Below the pieces are notes generated by a model, which saw only the letters and a list, made by a program, of their open reading frames with translations, was not told where the DNA came from and ran no database searches. The position numbers and the translations under genes were made by a program. Of a stretch of DNA of 64,000 nt, positions 34,798 through 44,671 are shown piece after piece. Origin of the DNA: Clostridium sp. (GTDB lineage Bacteria > Cyanobacteriota > Vampirovibrionia > Gastranaerophilales > Gastranaerophilaceae); assembly GCA_018362895.1 (NCBI GenBank), contig JAHALR010000001.1, positions 186,001 through 250,000 of the forward strand, written 5' to 3'. Every line of letters starts with the position of its first letter. The first letter of the stretch is position 1.

Positions 34798-36249
34798 TTA
34801 TTTTATATTCCAAAAATCAGGGTGAAGCATAGCCAAAAAAGGAATAAGTTCCAGCCTGCCGACAAGCATATTAAAAATACACAAACACTTTGACACTGGA
34901 TGAAGAATATCAAATGTACCCATAGGACCTATTACACCAAATCCAGGTCCTACATTGCCAAGAGTCGTTATACTTCCTGTAACACCTATTAAAGTACTAT
35001 TTTCAAGAATTGAAATAATAAATGCAGACAAGCCAAAAATTAAAAAGTAAAAAAGAATAAAAGCCAATATCTGCTGAATAATTTCATTTGGTACAATAGT
35101 TTTGTTTATTTTCAAAGGATAAACGGCATTAGGATGAAGAATTTTGGCAATTTCTCTTTTCAAATATTTCACAAGAAAAAGCCACCTTACAACCTTCATG
35201 CCACCACCGGCAGAACCTGCACAGGCTCCACAAAAAAGTAAAACAAACAGAAACATTTTAGCAGGAAGCACCCATTGCGCAAAATCAACGGAAGCAAATC
35301 CAGCTGTAATAATAACGCTTGTTACCTGAAAAAATCCGTGTGTAAAAGCATCAAAGTAATTGTATGAATTTTGTAAAAATAAAATAATTGCAATAGAAAC
35401 AGAAAAGAAAAGTATTATACCTGTATACGTTCTAAATTCCTCATCTTTAAAAAGTAAAGACGGCGATTTGTTCAAATAGACTTTATACATAAGAGCAAAG
35501 TTTACACCTGCAATAAACATAAAAAATGTCATAATCCAACAAATCAGATTGGAATGATAACCCATTATACTTATCGGATTAGGAGAAAAGCCTCCTCCGG
35601 CAAGTGTTGAAAAGGAATTACAAAAAGCATCAAACAAAGGCATTCCAGCCATTTTTAGAAGTATAATTTCAATCAATGTAACTATCAAATATATTGTCCA
35701 TACTGCTGATGCAGTATGTCTTATACGAGGGGTAATTTTATCTTCGGTAGGTCCTGGAGCTTCGGCAAAGAACATTTGCCGTCCGGCAACAGCAAATTGC
35801 GGCAAAACAGCAATGAATAATACAATAATCCCCATACCTCCAAGCCACTGGCTCATTGAACGCCAAAAGAACATAGTTTTCGGATATGAGAATGTTGTCA
35901 GGATTGTGGCACCTGTTGTTGTTATTCCTGATACAGATTCAAAAAGAGAATTCAAAGGACTCAATCCATAGAATAAATAAGGGATCATCCCAATTATCGA
36001 AAATAAAATCCATGAAATAGCTACAACACACAAAGCTTCAGATTTTTTTATATCATTAAGACTTTCAAATGTATCTGATTTTTTTCTGACAACAAAACTC
36101 AATATTATACTCAGAAAAGAAGCCAATACAAAAGGCAGGACAGAATTTAAGTCGTGATAATATAAAGCAACAGAAACAGGAGCCAGTATCACAAGAGCGA
36201 TACATCTTAATATCAAACCTAAAGCCGTAAATATATATGCCAGTCTCAT
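34798..36249 (-). CDS. trkH: Potassium uptake channel subunit TrkH
   Basis: A 483-residue inner-membrane protein with four pore loops typical of TrkH/KtrB: SVSGITTTGATIL, FSTLAGGGFSPNPIS, QVTSVIITAGFASVDF, and a GSITTLGNVGPGFG filter, each with the conserved Gly for K+ selectivity. It precedes its stop without an obvious terminator and follows trkA by 8 bases. Together they form a K+ uptake system gated by nucleotide binding to TrkA. Confidence 0.95.
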   Translation of the reverse strand: MRLAYIFTALGLILRCIALVILAPVSVALYYHDLNSVLPFVLASFLSIILSFVVRKKSDTFESLNDIKKSEALCVVAISWILFSIIGMIPYLFYGLSPLNSLFESVSGITTTGATILTTFSYPKTMFFWRSMSQWLGGMGIIVLFIAVLPQFAVAGRQMFFAEAPGPTEDKITPRIRHTASAVWTIYLIVTLIEIILLKMAGMPLFDAFCNSFSTLAGGGFSPNPISIMGYHSNLICWIMTFFMFIAGVNFALMYKVYLNKSPSLLFKDEEFRTYTGIILFFSVSIAIILFLQNSYNYFDAFTHGFFQVTSVIITAGFASVDFAQWVLPAKMFLFVLLFCGACAGSAGGGMKVVRWLFLVKYLKREIAKILHPNAVYPLKINKTIVPNEIIQQILAFILFYFLIFGLSAFIISILENSTLIGVTGSITTLGNVGPGFGVIGPMGTFDILHPVSKCLCIFNMLVGRLELIPFLAMLHPDFWNIK

Positions 36250-36257
36250 AATCTATA

Positions 36258-37586
36258 TCAGCCTCTAAAAAAATCAATAATTTTTTGTGAGTTTTCTTCT
36301 CTTGTAAAAATAAGCAAAGAATCATTTGGCTTGAGAAGCGTAATACCTTTAGGAATTAAAACACCTGAATTTCTCTGGATAATAGCAATAATTGCCTTTT
36401 CAGGAAGTTTCAAGTCCATAACAGTTGTTTCTTTAAAATTGGAAGGAATCTGAGCCTCAATTATACGCCCCTGCCCTCTTTCCACAGTAGCAAGTATTTC
36501 AACATCTGTTTCTATCAAGTTATTTCTTATTTCATTAATGGCTGCTTCTTTTGGAGATATAGCAACATCAATGCCAACTTTTTCAAAAAGACCGATATTT
36601 GCTGATTTTGAAACTCTAGTAATAATCTTTTTGGCACCCATTTGCTTCGTTAAAAGAGAACATAACAGATTTTTTTCATCATTATTTGTTACACAAATAA
36701 CAACATCACATTCACCGATATTCTCCTGCTCGAGAAGCTCCATATTGGTTCCATCACCATATAAAACAAGAGTGTTTTTTAAAACTTCCGTAAGATCCTC
36801 ACAGCGTTTGTAATCTTTTTCTATTATTTTGGTTTTTATATTAATTTTTTCAAGATTCTCCGCAAGCATTAAACCAACACTTCCACCGCCTATAATAGCA
36901 GCTGTCTTTACTTTTGATTTACTTTGAAAAATATCTCTTGCAAGTATATCAAGAGAGGTTGAAGACCCCATGAAAATAACTTTGTCATTTATTCTGAAGT
37001 CTGTATCACCATCAGGAATAAAAAGTGTTTCATCTCTGGTTATAGCAACAATCAATGTTTCATCAACAAAACGACAATCTTTTATTTTTTTATTCAAAAG
37101 CATCGAATCTTCTTTGATTCTATATTCAAGAAGTCTTGCTTTTCCTCCAGCAAAATTTTCAACATCTACCGCCTCAGGAACAGTAATAATTCTAAAAATT
37201 TCCTGAGTTAACAATTCCTCCGGCCAAATAACATAATCAATCATTTCATATTGAGTATTTTTCATTAATTTCAAAGACTCAATATACTCAGGCTTACTGA
37301 CAAAACAAACTGTCTTTGCACGACTCAATCTACTTACAGTCAAGCAGGAAACTATATTAGCCTCATCAAAGCAAGAACACGCAATAAAGACATCAGCATC
37401 ATCTATATTTGCGGAATTCAATGTGTTTATATTTGAACCATTGCCTGAAATATAGCTTATATCTAATTTATTCAAAGCATCAGTACGGTTTTCTTCTTTA
37501 TCTATAATAGTTATATCGTGATCTTCAAAAAATTCTGTTGCAATTAAACAGCCTATTTCACTTGCACCAAAGACAACTATTTTCAT
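36258..37586 (-). CDS. trkA: TrkA potassium-uptake regulatory subunit
   Basis: A 442-residue cytoplasmic ring protein with two RCK units. The first has VFGASEIGCLIATEF and an acidic TIIDKEENR at the dinucleotide site; the second has AAIIGGGSVGLMLAENLE and KIIEKDYKRCEDL. Each is followed by a TrkA-C domain. It gates TrkH in response to NAD(H) or ATP. AGGAAT precedes the ATG. Confidence 0.95.
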   Translation of the reverse strand: MKIVVFGASEIGCLIATEFFEDHDITIIDKEENRTDALNKLDISYISGNGSNINTLNSANIDDADVFIACSCFDEANIVSCLTVSRLSRAKTVCFVSKPEYIESLKLMKNTQYEMIDYVIWPEELLTQEIFRIITVPEAVDVENFAGGKARLLEYRIKEDSMLLNKKIKDCRFVDETLIVAITRDETLFIPDGDTDFRINDKVIFMGSSTSLDILARDIFQSKSKVKTAAIIGGGSVGLMLAENLEKINIKTKIIEKDYKRCEDLTEVLKNTLVLYGDGTNMELLEQENIGECDVVICVTNNDEKNLLCSLLTKQMGAKKIITRVSKSANIGLFEKVGIDVAISPKEAAINEIRNNLIETDVEILATVERGQGRIIEAQIPSNFKETTVMDLKLPEKAIIAIIQRNSGVLIPKGITLLKPNDSLLIFTREENSQKIIDFFRG

Positions 37587-37730
37587 TAAAACATTCCTAT
37601 CTTTATTTTCTTTAACGATAACATAAAGATTTACTTTATTACAAATTTCTTAGCATTCATTTGGCAAAAGATATTTTTGTTTTACAATATAAATTAATCG
37701 GAAAATGAATATAAACAGGGGAGAGATACT

Positions 37731-38849
37731 TTGGATTTTACTACATTAACAATAGATTTTTTAAAACAACTAAGCAATATATTTGGAAGTTACGGACTCG
37801 GAATTATTGCATTGACTGTCATAATAAGAGTTGCAATGTGGCCATTGAATGTATCACAACAACGTTCTATGAAAACAATGCAAATGCTTCAACCAAAAAT
37901 GAAAGCAATTCAAGACAGATATAAAAATAACCCTCAGGTTATGCAGCAAAAAATGATGGAGTTCTATAAAGAACATAAATTTAACCCCATGGCTGGTTGT
38001 TTGCCATTGTTAATACAAATGCCCATATTCATTCTTTTATATTCCTCTTTGATGAGCCCTCAGTTCATTTCAATGGCCGGTCAATCAAAATTTTTATTCA
38101 TAAACAGACTTGATGCTACGTTGAAAGGCAATGCAGGCATTTCAAACGACGGCAAATTTTCTGTAACAAACCGTGACACATTCTCATTGAACAAAAACAT
38201 AAAAGTTTATATCGGCGATAAAGAACTTGAAAATGCTAAACTTTCTAACCCGAGAAATGCACTTAAAGTTCAAGGAGACATTGTTCCGGGAGAACCTGTT
38301 GATTTGAAAATAAGTTTGGATGATTTTGATTTAAAATTCAGCCAATTAGGAAAAATAACAGCAGCTGAAGCAACTGTTACCGATAACAATACAAGAGAAA
38401 TAGAACATGTTAAATTTACACGCAAAGGTGACATTTTAGCTGCTTCAGTACCAACTATATCTGCTAAATCATCTTTCAACTATGACGTACTGCTTCTTGT
38501 GGCAATTTTCGGTTTATCAATGTTCTTGACACAAAAAATCATGATGGCTACAAACAAAACCGCAACACCTGATCCTGCACAAGAAGCAATGCAAAAAACA
38601 CTGGGAACAATGATGCCTGTTATGCTTACAGCAACATTCCTCTTTATCCCGATACCAGCAGGTGTATTGCTTTACCTCATAACAAGTAACATCATTCAGG
38701 TTGCACAAACTCTCATTATCAACAAACAACTTGATATTGAAGCTGAAAAGAAAAAAGATGCTAAAAATAAAACAATTGAAGATGAAGCTCTAAAAAATAC
38801 AAAAAAAGTTGAAGCTAAAGAAGTAAAAAATATAGAAACTGACAAATAA
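37731..38849 (+). CDS. yidC: YidC/Oxa1-family membrane protein insertase with internal extra domain
   Basis: A 372-residue insertase. The core starts directly with helix 2-like YGLGIIALTVIIRVAMWPL, which holds the groove Arg (R33), and has the coiled hairpin QRSMKTMQMLQPKMKAIQ. The last helices follow around 252-270 and 290-325. Residues about 130-248 form an inserted, beta-rich periplasmic domain (VYIGDKELENAK... DFDLKFSQLGKI...) absent in E. coli or Bacillus YidC at this place. I recall a similar insertion in cyanobacterial YidC. Starts at TTG with AGGGGAGAG. A lysine-rich tail could bind ribosomes. Confidence 0.93.
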   Translation: MDFTTLTIDFLKQLSNIFGSYGLGIIALTVIIRVAMWPLNVSQQRSMKTMQMLQPKMKAIQDRYKNNPQVMQQKMMEFYKEHKFNPMAGCLPLLIQMPIFILLYSSLMSPQFISMAGQSKFLFINRLDATLKGNAGISNDGKFSVTNRDTFSLNKNIKVYIGDKELENAKLSNPRNALKVQGDIVPGEPVDLKISLDDFDLKFSQLGKITAAEATVTDNNTREIEHVKFTRKGDILAASVPTISAKSSFNYDVLLLVAIFGLSMFLTQKIMMATNKTATPDPAQEAMQKTLGTMMPVMLTATFLFIPIPAGVLLYLITSNIIQVAQTLIINKQLDIEAEKKKDAKNKTIEDEALKNTKKVEAKEVKNIETDK

Positions 38850-38862
38850 AAAGAGGGTTTAT

Positions 38863-39438
38863 ATGAATAAAAGAGCAAAAGAAGCACTTGATATTCTTTT
38901 AGAAGGCAACAGGAATTTTGTAAGTGGAAAAAATACAGCTGTACACAGAACAGTCGATGATTTAAAATCGCTTCAAAACGGCCAATCACCCATTGCTTGT
39001 GTGGTAACTTGTTCAGATTCAAGAGTTATTCCGGAATTAGTCTTTGATAAGGGTTTCGGTGATATTTTTGTTGTCAGATGTGCAGGTGTAGTAATTGGAG
39101 AAAATGTTCTTGAAAGTGTAGAATACGCAGTCGATCACCTGAAAGTGCCTCTAGTTATGGTTCTGAGTCACGATGATTGCGGAGTTATGAAAGCAGCAAA
39201 AGCACTTTATCCCAAAGAACCTGATCATTTAGAGCTTCTTATTCGTTCTGTTTATGAAATTATTGACTCAGAGACAGAGTGTTATAATGAACTTGCAAGA
39301 AATTATACTCTTACCAAAAAAAGAAAGCTGCTCAAACGTTCAAAAATACTTAGACAAGCTCACCATGAAGGTAAGTTTGAAATAGTAAGAGCATATTTGA
39401 AATTTGACACAGGTGAAGTTGTAATAGTAGAAGACTAA
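38863..39438 (+). CDS. Beta-class carbonic anhydrase
   Basis: A 191-residue zinc enzyme converting CO2 and bicarbonate. Zinc ligands C50 (CSDSR, with D52 and R54 catalytic dyad), H103 and C106 (LSHDDCG) are intact; VRCAGVVIGE and SVEYAVDHLKVP are typical. Its middle (LLIRSVYEIIDSETECY) and Lys-rich C-terminal part are less conserved. It sits 13 bases after yidC and is probably co-transcribed, without an obvious functional link. Confidence 0.92.
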   Translation: MNKRAKEALDILLEGNRNFVSGKNTAVHRTVDDLKSLQNGQSPIACVVTCSDSRVIPELVFDKGFGDIFVVRCAGVVIGENVLESVEYAVDHLKVPLVMVLSHDDCGVMKAAKALYPKEPDHLELLIRSVYEIIDSETECYNELARNYTLTKKRKLLKRSKILRQAHHEGKFEIVRAYLKFDTGEVVIVED

Positions 39439-39442
39439 TTAA

Positions 39443-40255
39443 TTATCTTTCTTTTCTGCTTGAAGCAGAATTAGCCATCATATGAAAAACTGTACAAATT
39501 ATTGCAAGAAGATAATTGACTTTCTGAAACTCATCATAATCTTCATTTGACGAAGATCTTAACTTTTCAAGTTCTTGAACCAATGTATATCGTTGTTGCA
39601 TATCAGAATTAAGCAATTTTGCTTTGCCTTTTTCTATCATATAACAAGCACCATCATCTTCACGAATAAGCATTTTTTTAGCAGGTATACTATCATCTTG
39701 TGAGAGAAGTTGAATTTCTACTTTTCGCTTATCATCAGGATGAATAAATGCAGTATAGTCAAATACATCTGGCAAACCTTGTTTATTTTTGTCAGTGATA
39801 ACACATTCTCCACTTATTTTATTTTCCTCCAAGTCTTTAGTATTCATAGATATTTTGAAACTTTTACCTTCAAGATTTAACTTTATAAGGTATTGATTTG
39901 GATTCATCTGTTGAACGTCAGGTTTTTCAATATCTCTAAGATTTGCCAGTTGATAAAAAGCTTTTGAATACTTGGGATTTTCTATTAATTCTTTTAAATC
40001 ATCATGCTTAGGCGCTTTTATTTCTTGTTTTTGTATTTCTTTATCAATTTTATAATCGTTATATTTTTTCGCCAATGGAGAAGCCACCAGCGTATTTGCA
40101 ATTATGGTCCAATAAATAATATTTCTCATTTTTGAATTATTATCATGTTCAGGCTTTTGAGGCCTCTCTGAATTCAAATTTGCACCAACCACACTTTTAA
40201 ATGGTATGTTGGATTTATAAACACTTGATAGTTTATTAATAAACAATACTCTCAT
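39443..40255 (-). CDS. Unrecognised protein with short N-terminal motif and terminal membrane helices
   Basis: A 270-residue protein of unknown family. The N-terminus has NIPFKSVVGANL, like the aromatic-Lys motif of other unknown proteins here, then a polar linker and a hydrophobic helix (about 44-62, IIYWTIIANTLVASPLA). A charged soluble middle (about 70-240) contains beta-like strands (KISMNTKDLEENKISGECVI). A second hydrophobic segment near the C-terminus (YLLAIICTVFHMMA) ends in SSRKER. AAGGA before the ATG. The stop is 4 bases from the convergent carbonic anhydrase. Confidence 0.6.
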   Translation of the reverse strand: MRVLFINKLSSVYKSNIPFKSVVGANLNSERPQKPEHDNNSKMRNIIYWTIIANTLVASPLAKKYNDYKIDKEIQKQEIKAPKHDDLKELIENPKYSKAFYQLANLRDIEKPDVQQMNPNQYLIKLNLEGKSFKISMNTKDLEENKISGECVITDKNKQGLPDVFDYTAFIHPDDKRKVEIQLLSQDDSIPAKKMLIREDDGACYMIEKGKAKLLNSDMQQRYTLVQELEKLRSSSNEDYDEFQKVNYLLAIICTVFHMMANSASSRKER

Positions 40256-40352
40256 AAAATTCCTTCAATATCTAAAATAAATGTTGACTATAATCGTAGA
40301 AAGCAAGTGAAAAATATTTTTTGTTAAACTAAAATGCAAAAATTAACATCTC

Positions 40353-41414
40353 TTAATTAATAAGCATACAGTCACCATAGCTGTAAAATTTATATTTTTC
40401 ATCTATGGCCTTTTTGTAAGCCTCAAAAATATAATCCTTACCGGCAAAAGCAGACACAAGCATAATCAAAGTCGACTTTGGTAAATGGAAGTTTGTAATT
40501 AATCTGTCTACAACTTTGTATTCAAAGCCGGGATATATGAATAAATTAGAATCATCAATAACTTCAAGAATTTCTTCATATTTTTTCATACAAGATTCAA
40601 GGGTTCTAACAGTAGTAGTCCCAACAGCTGTTATTCTTTTACCAGATTTTTTAGCCTCATTAATAATGCGTGCTGTTTCAGCAGAAATTTCATATTCTTC
40701 AGAATCCATCTTATGCTCGAGAACATTATCAACTTTTACAGGTCTAAAGGTTCCAATTCCAACATTCAGAGTAACATAACAAATCTGAACACCTTTTGCT
40801 TTTAATTTCTCAAGAATTTCATCAGTAAAGTGCAAACCTGCTGTTGGAGCTGCAACTGAGCCTTCGCGACAAGCATAAACAGTCTGATACCTATCATAAT
40901 CCAAAGAGGCCAGTTGTTTATCAGTCATCGACCTTTCTATATAAGGAGGAAGAGGAATATTACCTACTTTATCCAAAATTTCATAGAAATTTCCCTCATA
41001 ATGAAGCTCAACTAGCCATTTTCCTTCATTTTGTCTGGTCAAAACTTTTACATATAAATCAGGCGAAATTTCTATAATCATTTCTTCTTTGATTCTTTTA
41101 GAAGGTTTGATTAAAACTTCCCAGGTTTTGTCACCTATTTGTTTTAAAAGAAAGACCTCGATATTTGCACCGGTGCTTTTTTTACCGAACAATCTGGCTG
41201 GAATAACTTTTGTGTTATTCAATACAAGTACATCATTCGCATCAAAATAGTCTGTAATATCATAAAAATGCTTGTTAACTATTGACTTATCAGCTCTATC
41301 AAGAACCATCATTCTACATTCGTCTCTTTTCTGTGAAGGGAGCTGAGCTATGAGCTCTTTCGGCAATTCATAATCATATTCAGATATTGATATTTTGTCT
41401 TGTGTTTTATCCAC
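40353..41414 (-). CDS. queA: S-adenosylmethionine:tRNA ribosyltransferase-isomerase
   Basis: A 353-residue enzyme making epoxyqueuosine in tRNA. Motifs: YDYELPKELIAQLPSQKRD near the N-terminus, LVLNNTKVIPARLFG, EVLIKPSKRIK, CREGSVAAPTAGLHFT, LNVGIGTFRPV and TNFHLPKSTLIMLVSAFAG. Normal length. It starts at GTG; no other in-frame start precedes the conserved N-terminus. Likely co-transcribed with asd, 14 bases upstream. Confidence 0.95.
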   Translation of the reverse strand: MDKTQDKISISEYDYELPKELIAQLPSQKRDECRMMVLDRADKSIVNKHFYDITDYFDANDVLVLNNTKVIPARLFGKKSTGANIEVFLLKQIGDKTWEVLIKPSKRIKEEMIIEISPDLYVKVLTRQNEGKWLVELHYEGNFYEILDKVGNIPLPPYIERSMTDKQLASLDYDRYQTVYACREGSVAAPTAGLHFTDEILEKLKAKGVQICYVTLNVGIGTFRPVKVDNVLEHKMDSEEYEISAETARIINEAKKSGKRITAVGTTTVRTLESCMKKYEEILEVIDDSNLFIYPGFEYKVVDRLITNFHLPKSTLIMLVSAFAGKDYIFEAYKKAIDEKYKFYSYGDCMLIN

Positions 41415-41428
41415 TTTTTTTGCACTTT

Positions 41429-42445
41429 CTAAAACAACTGCATCTCAATAACTTTTTCCGCAATGCGAACAGTATTCAATGCAGCTCCAATCCTAATATT
41501 GTCAGCAACACACCACAAATCAATAGCATTATCAAATGCAATATTTTTTCTTATTCTGCCAACATATACAGGATCCTTTCCGGCTGCATCCTGAGGTGTG
41601 GGATATACAAAGTTTTCTATGTCATCCATAACTTCAACACCCCAAGCATTTTCAAGAAGTTCTCTGGCTTTTTCAGGTGAAATTTCTTTTTCGAACTCAA
41701 TAGTAACAGCCTCTGAATGACCATGAAAAACCGGAACACGAACCGCTGTGCAAGAAATAGGCACATCTTCACTCAAATGAAGAATCTTTCTTGTTTCGTT
41801 AGTAACCTTCATTTCTTCTTTTGTATAACCGTTTTCGCAGAATACATCAATTTGAGGTATCACATTATAAGCAATCGGCTTTTTAAACTTAACATTTTCA
41901 AAATCTCTGCCCTCATTAACAGCTATTGTATTTTCCTTAAGTTCATTAATAGCAGCAAGACCTGCACCTGAAACAGCCTGATAAGTGCTTACTATTATTC
42001 TCTTAATAACGGCATAATCATGCAGCGGTTTCAAAACAAGCATCAATTGAGAAGTTGAGCAGTTTGGATTAGGAATAATTCCTTTATGATTTCTTAAATC
42101 TTCATCATTAACGCCAACAATAACCAATGGACAATCCTTATCCATACGATAAGCACTGGAGTTGTCTATAAAAACACAGCCTCTTTTTACTGCTTCCGGA
42201 GCCAGAGCTAATGAAGTTGAGCCTCCTGCTGAAGCGAGAACTATATTCACACCTTCAAAAGCTTCCGGTGTTGCTTCAACAATTGTGTATTCTTCACCTT
42301 TAAATGTAATCTTTTTGCCGGCACTTTTCTTGCTTGCCAAAAATTTAATTTCATTATAAGGAACATTTTCTTCAACAAGTATTTTTAATATTTCTCTGCC
42401 TACTACACCTGTTGCACCTAAAACTGCTATATTGGGTTTTCTCAT
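41429..42445 (-). CDS. asd: Aspartate-semialdehyde dehydrogenase
   Basis: About 338 residues from ATG 42445 (MRKPNIAVLGATGVVGRE), which has GAGG five bases upstream; a GTG at 42469 adds 8 residues. It makes aspartate semialdehyde for Lys, diaminopimelate, Thr and Met. Motifs: NAD(P) loop AVLGATGVVGRE, FIDNSSAYRM, and NPNCSTSQL with the catalytic Cys; VPVFHGHSEAV near the C-terminus is the substrate site. Normal length. Confidence 0.96.
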   Translation of the reverse strand: MRKPNIAVLGATGVVGREILKILVEENVPYNEIKFLASKKSAGKKITFKGEEYTIVEATPEAFEGVNIVLASAGGSTSLALAPEAVKRGCVFIDNSSAYRMDKDCPLVIVGVNDEDLRNHKGIIPNPNCSTSQLMLVLKPLHDYAVIKRIIVSTYQAVSGAGLAAINELKENTIAVNEGRDFENVKFKKPIAYNVIPQIDVFCENGYTKEEMKVTNETRKILHLSEDVPISCTAVRVPVFHGHSEAVTIEFEKEISPEKARELLENAWGVEVMDDIENFVYPTPQDAAGKDPVYVGRIRKNIAFDNAIDLWCVADNIRIGAALNTVRIAEKVIEMQLF

Positions 42446-42651
42446 CTTCACCTCTAAATCCTTTGACACATTTCAATTATAGTATAAAATCTTTTGACAA
42501 ACTATATAAATTTACAATTCTCATATCTTTACAAAGATATATGTATACTGATACAATAAATAAAATTGTAAAAATTTTTAATGAAAAATTGATAAACTGG
42601 CAAATTTTTTAAATCAGGGTTTTTATATTATTCGTATCAGGAAGGTGTGAA

Positions 42652-44544
42652 TTGAACTTTAGTAATTTTCATAATACCGATAAGTTCACCGATAAGGTGG
42701 CTGAAAATATAGCAGGAAGCAATTCTGACAAAGAAAAATCGGGTATTCCAATCAAACATTCAAACCCGATTATTCCGAATGGTTTGATTTCCAAAATTAA
42801 CACGATTAACAATCGTACTACTGCTAATCGTATGTATGCCGGATACAACCAAAAAAGCTGGAGAACGTCAGAAAATATTGACTATCAGGAAGTTATTAAA
42901 TTTATTAATGAAGTAACTCAAGGGAAAGAAACACAAAATGAACTTTTCTATTCTCTTCATAATATTTTTGTAAACAAACTCAATTCAACCTTTACAGCTT
43001 TTGGTCTATACTCTGAACAATCAAAATGTATTAACTTTAAAATTATTGATAAAATAGGCAGCACTTTCACAAGCAGAATTCTAATAAATGGATCTGAAAA
43101 TCCCGTGGAAAAAGCTTTTCTTTCAAAAACCCCTTCATACGTTTCAAGTAATAGCTTTTTAAACGTTCATTACCTGAATGATTCAGCAGTCGGAATAATT
43201 CCACTTACCGCAATCAATGACTGTATAGGAGTTATGCTTGTCGGTGACAACAACTATGAACAAAATGCAGAAGTCTACAAACTTATGGCTAACTATCTTG
43301 CATTATTCATACAAAATTTAGACTTATCAACTAAAGTTCTAATGAACACGGATACCGATGCATTAACAAACCTGAACAACCACAGAAAGTTTCAAGAACT
43401 TCTGGCAATGGAAATTGAAAAAGCAAAAAGAACACAAACACAAACATCCATTGTTATTTTTGATATAAATAACATCTCTCAAATCAACAGAGATTTTGGA
43501 GCAGCAAAAGGTGATGAAATCATAAGGCTTGTTGCAGACAAAATAAAACAAGGAATCAGAAACAATGATTCAGCAGCAAGGTATGGTGGAGACGAAATTG
43601 CTATTATTCTACCTGAGACAACTTCAGCTGAAGCAAAATATCTTGCTGAGTATTTAACATATTCACTCTCTTGTTGTCTTGTGGATGATGTTGGACCGGT
43701 TAAAGTTTCTGTGGGAATAGCAACTTATCCTAATTCAACACAAGATTTAGAAAAATTATTAATACTTGCCGAACAGGCAATGTATATTTCAAAAAGCAAA
43801 GGCTACAAAAACGGTATGTCAACAATTGTTTGTTCAGAAGATTTTGATTTCTGGGACGACACTGCATTGAGTTCATTTGCATCAGTTATAGCAAAAAGAC
43901 ATGCCTCTATTGGAATCAGCTTTGATGAAGAGCTGGTAAACAAATTCCACTCAGAAGAAATTATTAACCAAAGCCACTTGATTGAAGTTGTAACATCACT
44001 TGCAAGTGCAATTGATGCAAAAGATGAATATACAAAAGGTCATTCTTCCTCAGTATCAAGATATGCAGAAGCACTAGCAAGAGCACTTAACCTCCCTGAA
44101 AAAGATGTTGAACGAATCAAACTCGGGGCTCTCCTCCATGACATAGGTAAAATAGGTATTCCCGAATCAGTCTTGAAAAAACCTTCTAAATTAACAGACG
44201 AAGAATGGGAAATTATGAAACAACACCCGACAATCGGTGCGGAAAAAGTGCTTCTGCCAAACGAATCACTTCATGATTTGATTCCTATTGTAAAATATCA
44301 CCACGAACATTGGGACGGTTCAGGATATCCCGAAAAACTCAAAGGTGAAGATATTCCTCTTGCAGCAAGAATCGTTTCTGTTGCAGATGCATATCATGCT
44401 TTAATTTCAGACAGACCATACAGAAAAGGAATGTCTAACGAAAAAGCATGTGAAATCTTAAAAGTCGGTGCAGGAATACAATGGGATAAAAACCTTGTCA
44501 GAGAGTTCATTAATATTTCTGAGTCACTTTATACTAAAATATAA
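42652..44544 (+). CDS. GAF-GGDEF-HD-GYP cyclic-di-GMP enzyme
   Basis: A 630-residue protein with no transmembrane segment. A disordered N-terminus (1-75) precedes a GAF-like domain (about 80-215), a GGDEF domain (about 233-390, TDALTNLNNHRKF; active site RYGGDEIAI, Gly near 312) and an HD-GYP phosphodiesterase (about 436-630, with HDIGK near 495, HHEHWDGSGYP near 557 and VADAYHALISDRPY). It may make and break c-di-GMP under GAF control. It starts at TTG behind AGGAAGG. A PilZ receptor is encoded 10 kb upstream. Confidence 0.9.
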   Translation: MNFSNFHNTDKFTDKVAENIAGSNSDKEKSGIPIKHSNPIIPNGLISKINTINNRTTANRMYAGYNQKSWRTSENIDYQEVIKFINEVTQGKETQNELFYSLHNIFVNKLNSTFTAFGLYSEQSKCINFKIIDKIGSTFTSRILINGSENPVEKAFLSKTPSYVSSNSFLNVHYLNDSAVGIIPLTAINDCIGVMLVGDNNYEQNAEVYKLMANYLALFIQNLDLSTKVLMNTDTDALTNLNNHRKFQELLAMEIEKAKRTQTQTSIVIFDINNISQINRDFGAAKGDEIIRLVADKIKQGIRNNDSAARYGGDEIAIILPETTSAEAKYLAEYLTYSLSCCLVDDVGPVKVSVGIATYPNSTQDLEKLLILAEQAMYISKSKGYKNGMSTIVCSEDFDFWDDTALSSFASVIAKRHASIGISFDEELVNKFHSEEIINQSHLIEVVTSLASAIDAKDEYTKGHSSSVSRYAEALARALNLPEKDVERIKLGALLHDIGKIGIPESVLKKPSKLTDEEWEIMKQHPTIGAEKVLLPNESLHDLIPIVKYHHEHWDGSGYPEKLKGEDIPLAARIVSVADAYHALISDRPYRKGMSNEKACEILKVGAGIQWDKNLVREFINISESLYTKI

Positions 44545-44624
44545 TAACCTTTTATTTCTCAAAGCATAAAATACTTGTTTAAAGCAGCTATATTCTTGCA
44601 TATTTCTCATTATTAAAACAGAAA

Positions 44625-44650
44625 AAGAGGCATCGTTTCCGACACCTCTT
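44625..44650 (-). terminator. Terminator downstream of nifJ
   Basis: Imperfect stem AAGAGG...TCG / CGA...CCTCTT with a small loop, followed on the minus strand by TTTTTC. It lies 22 bases past the nifJ stop and faces the end of the convergent GGDEF gene. Confidence 0.65.
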
Positions 44651-44671
44651 AATTCTATTTGACTAAATGAA

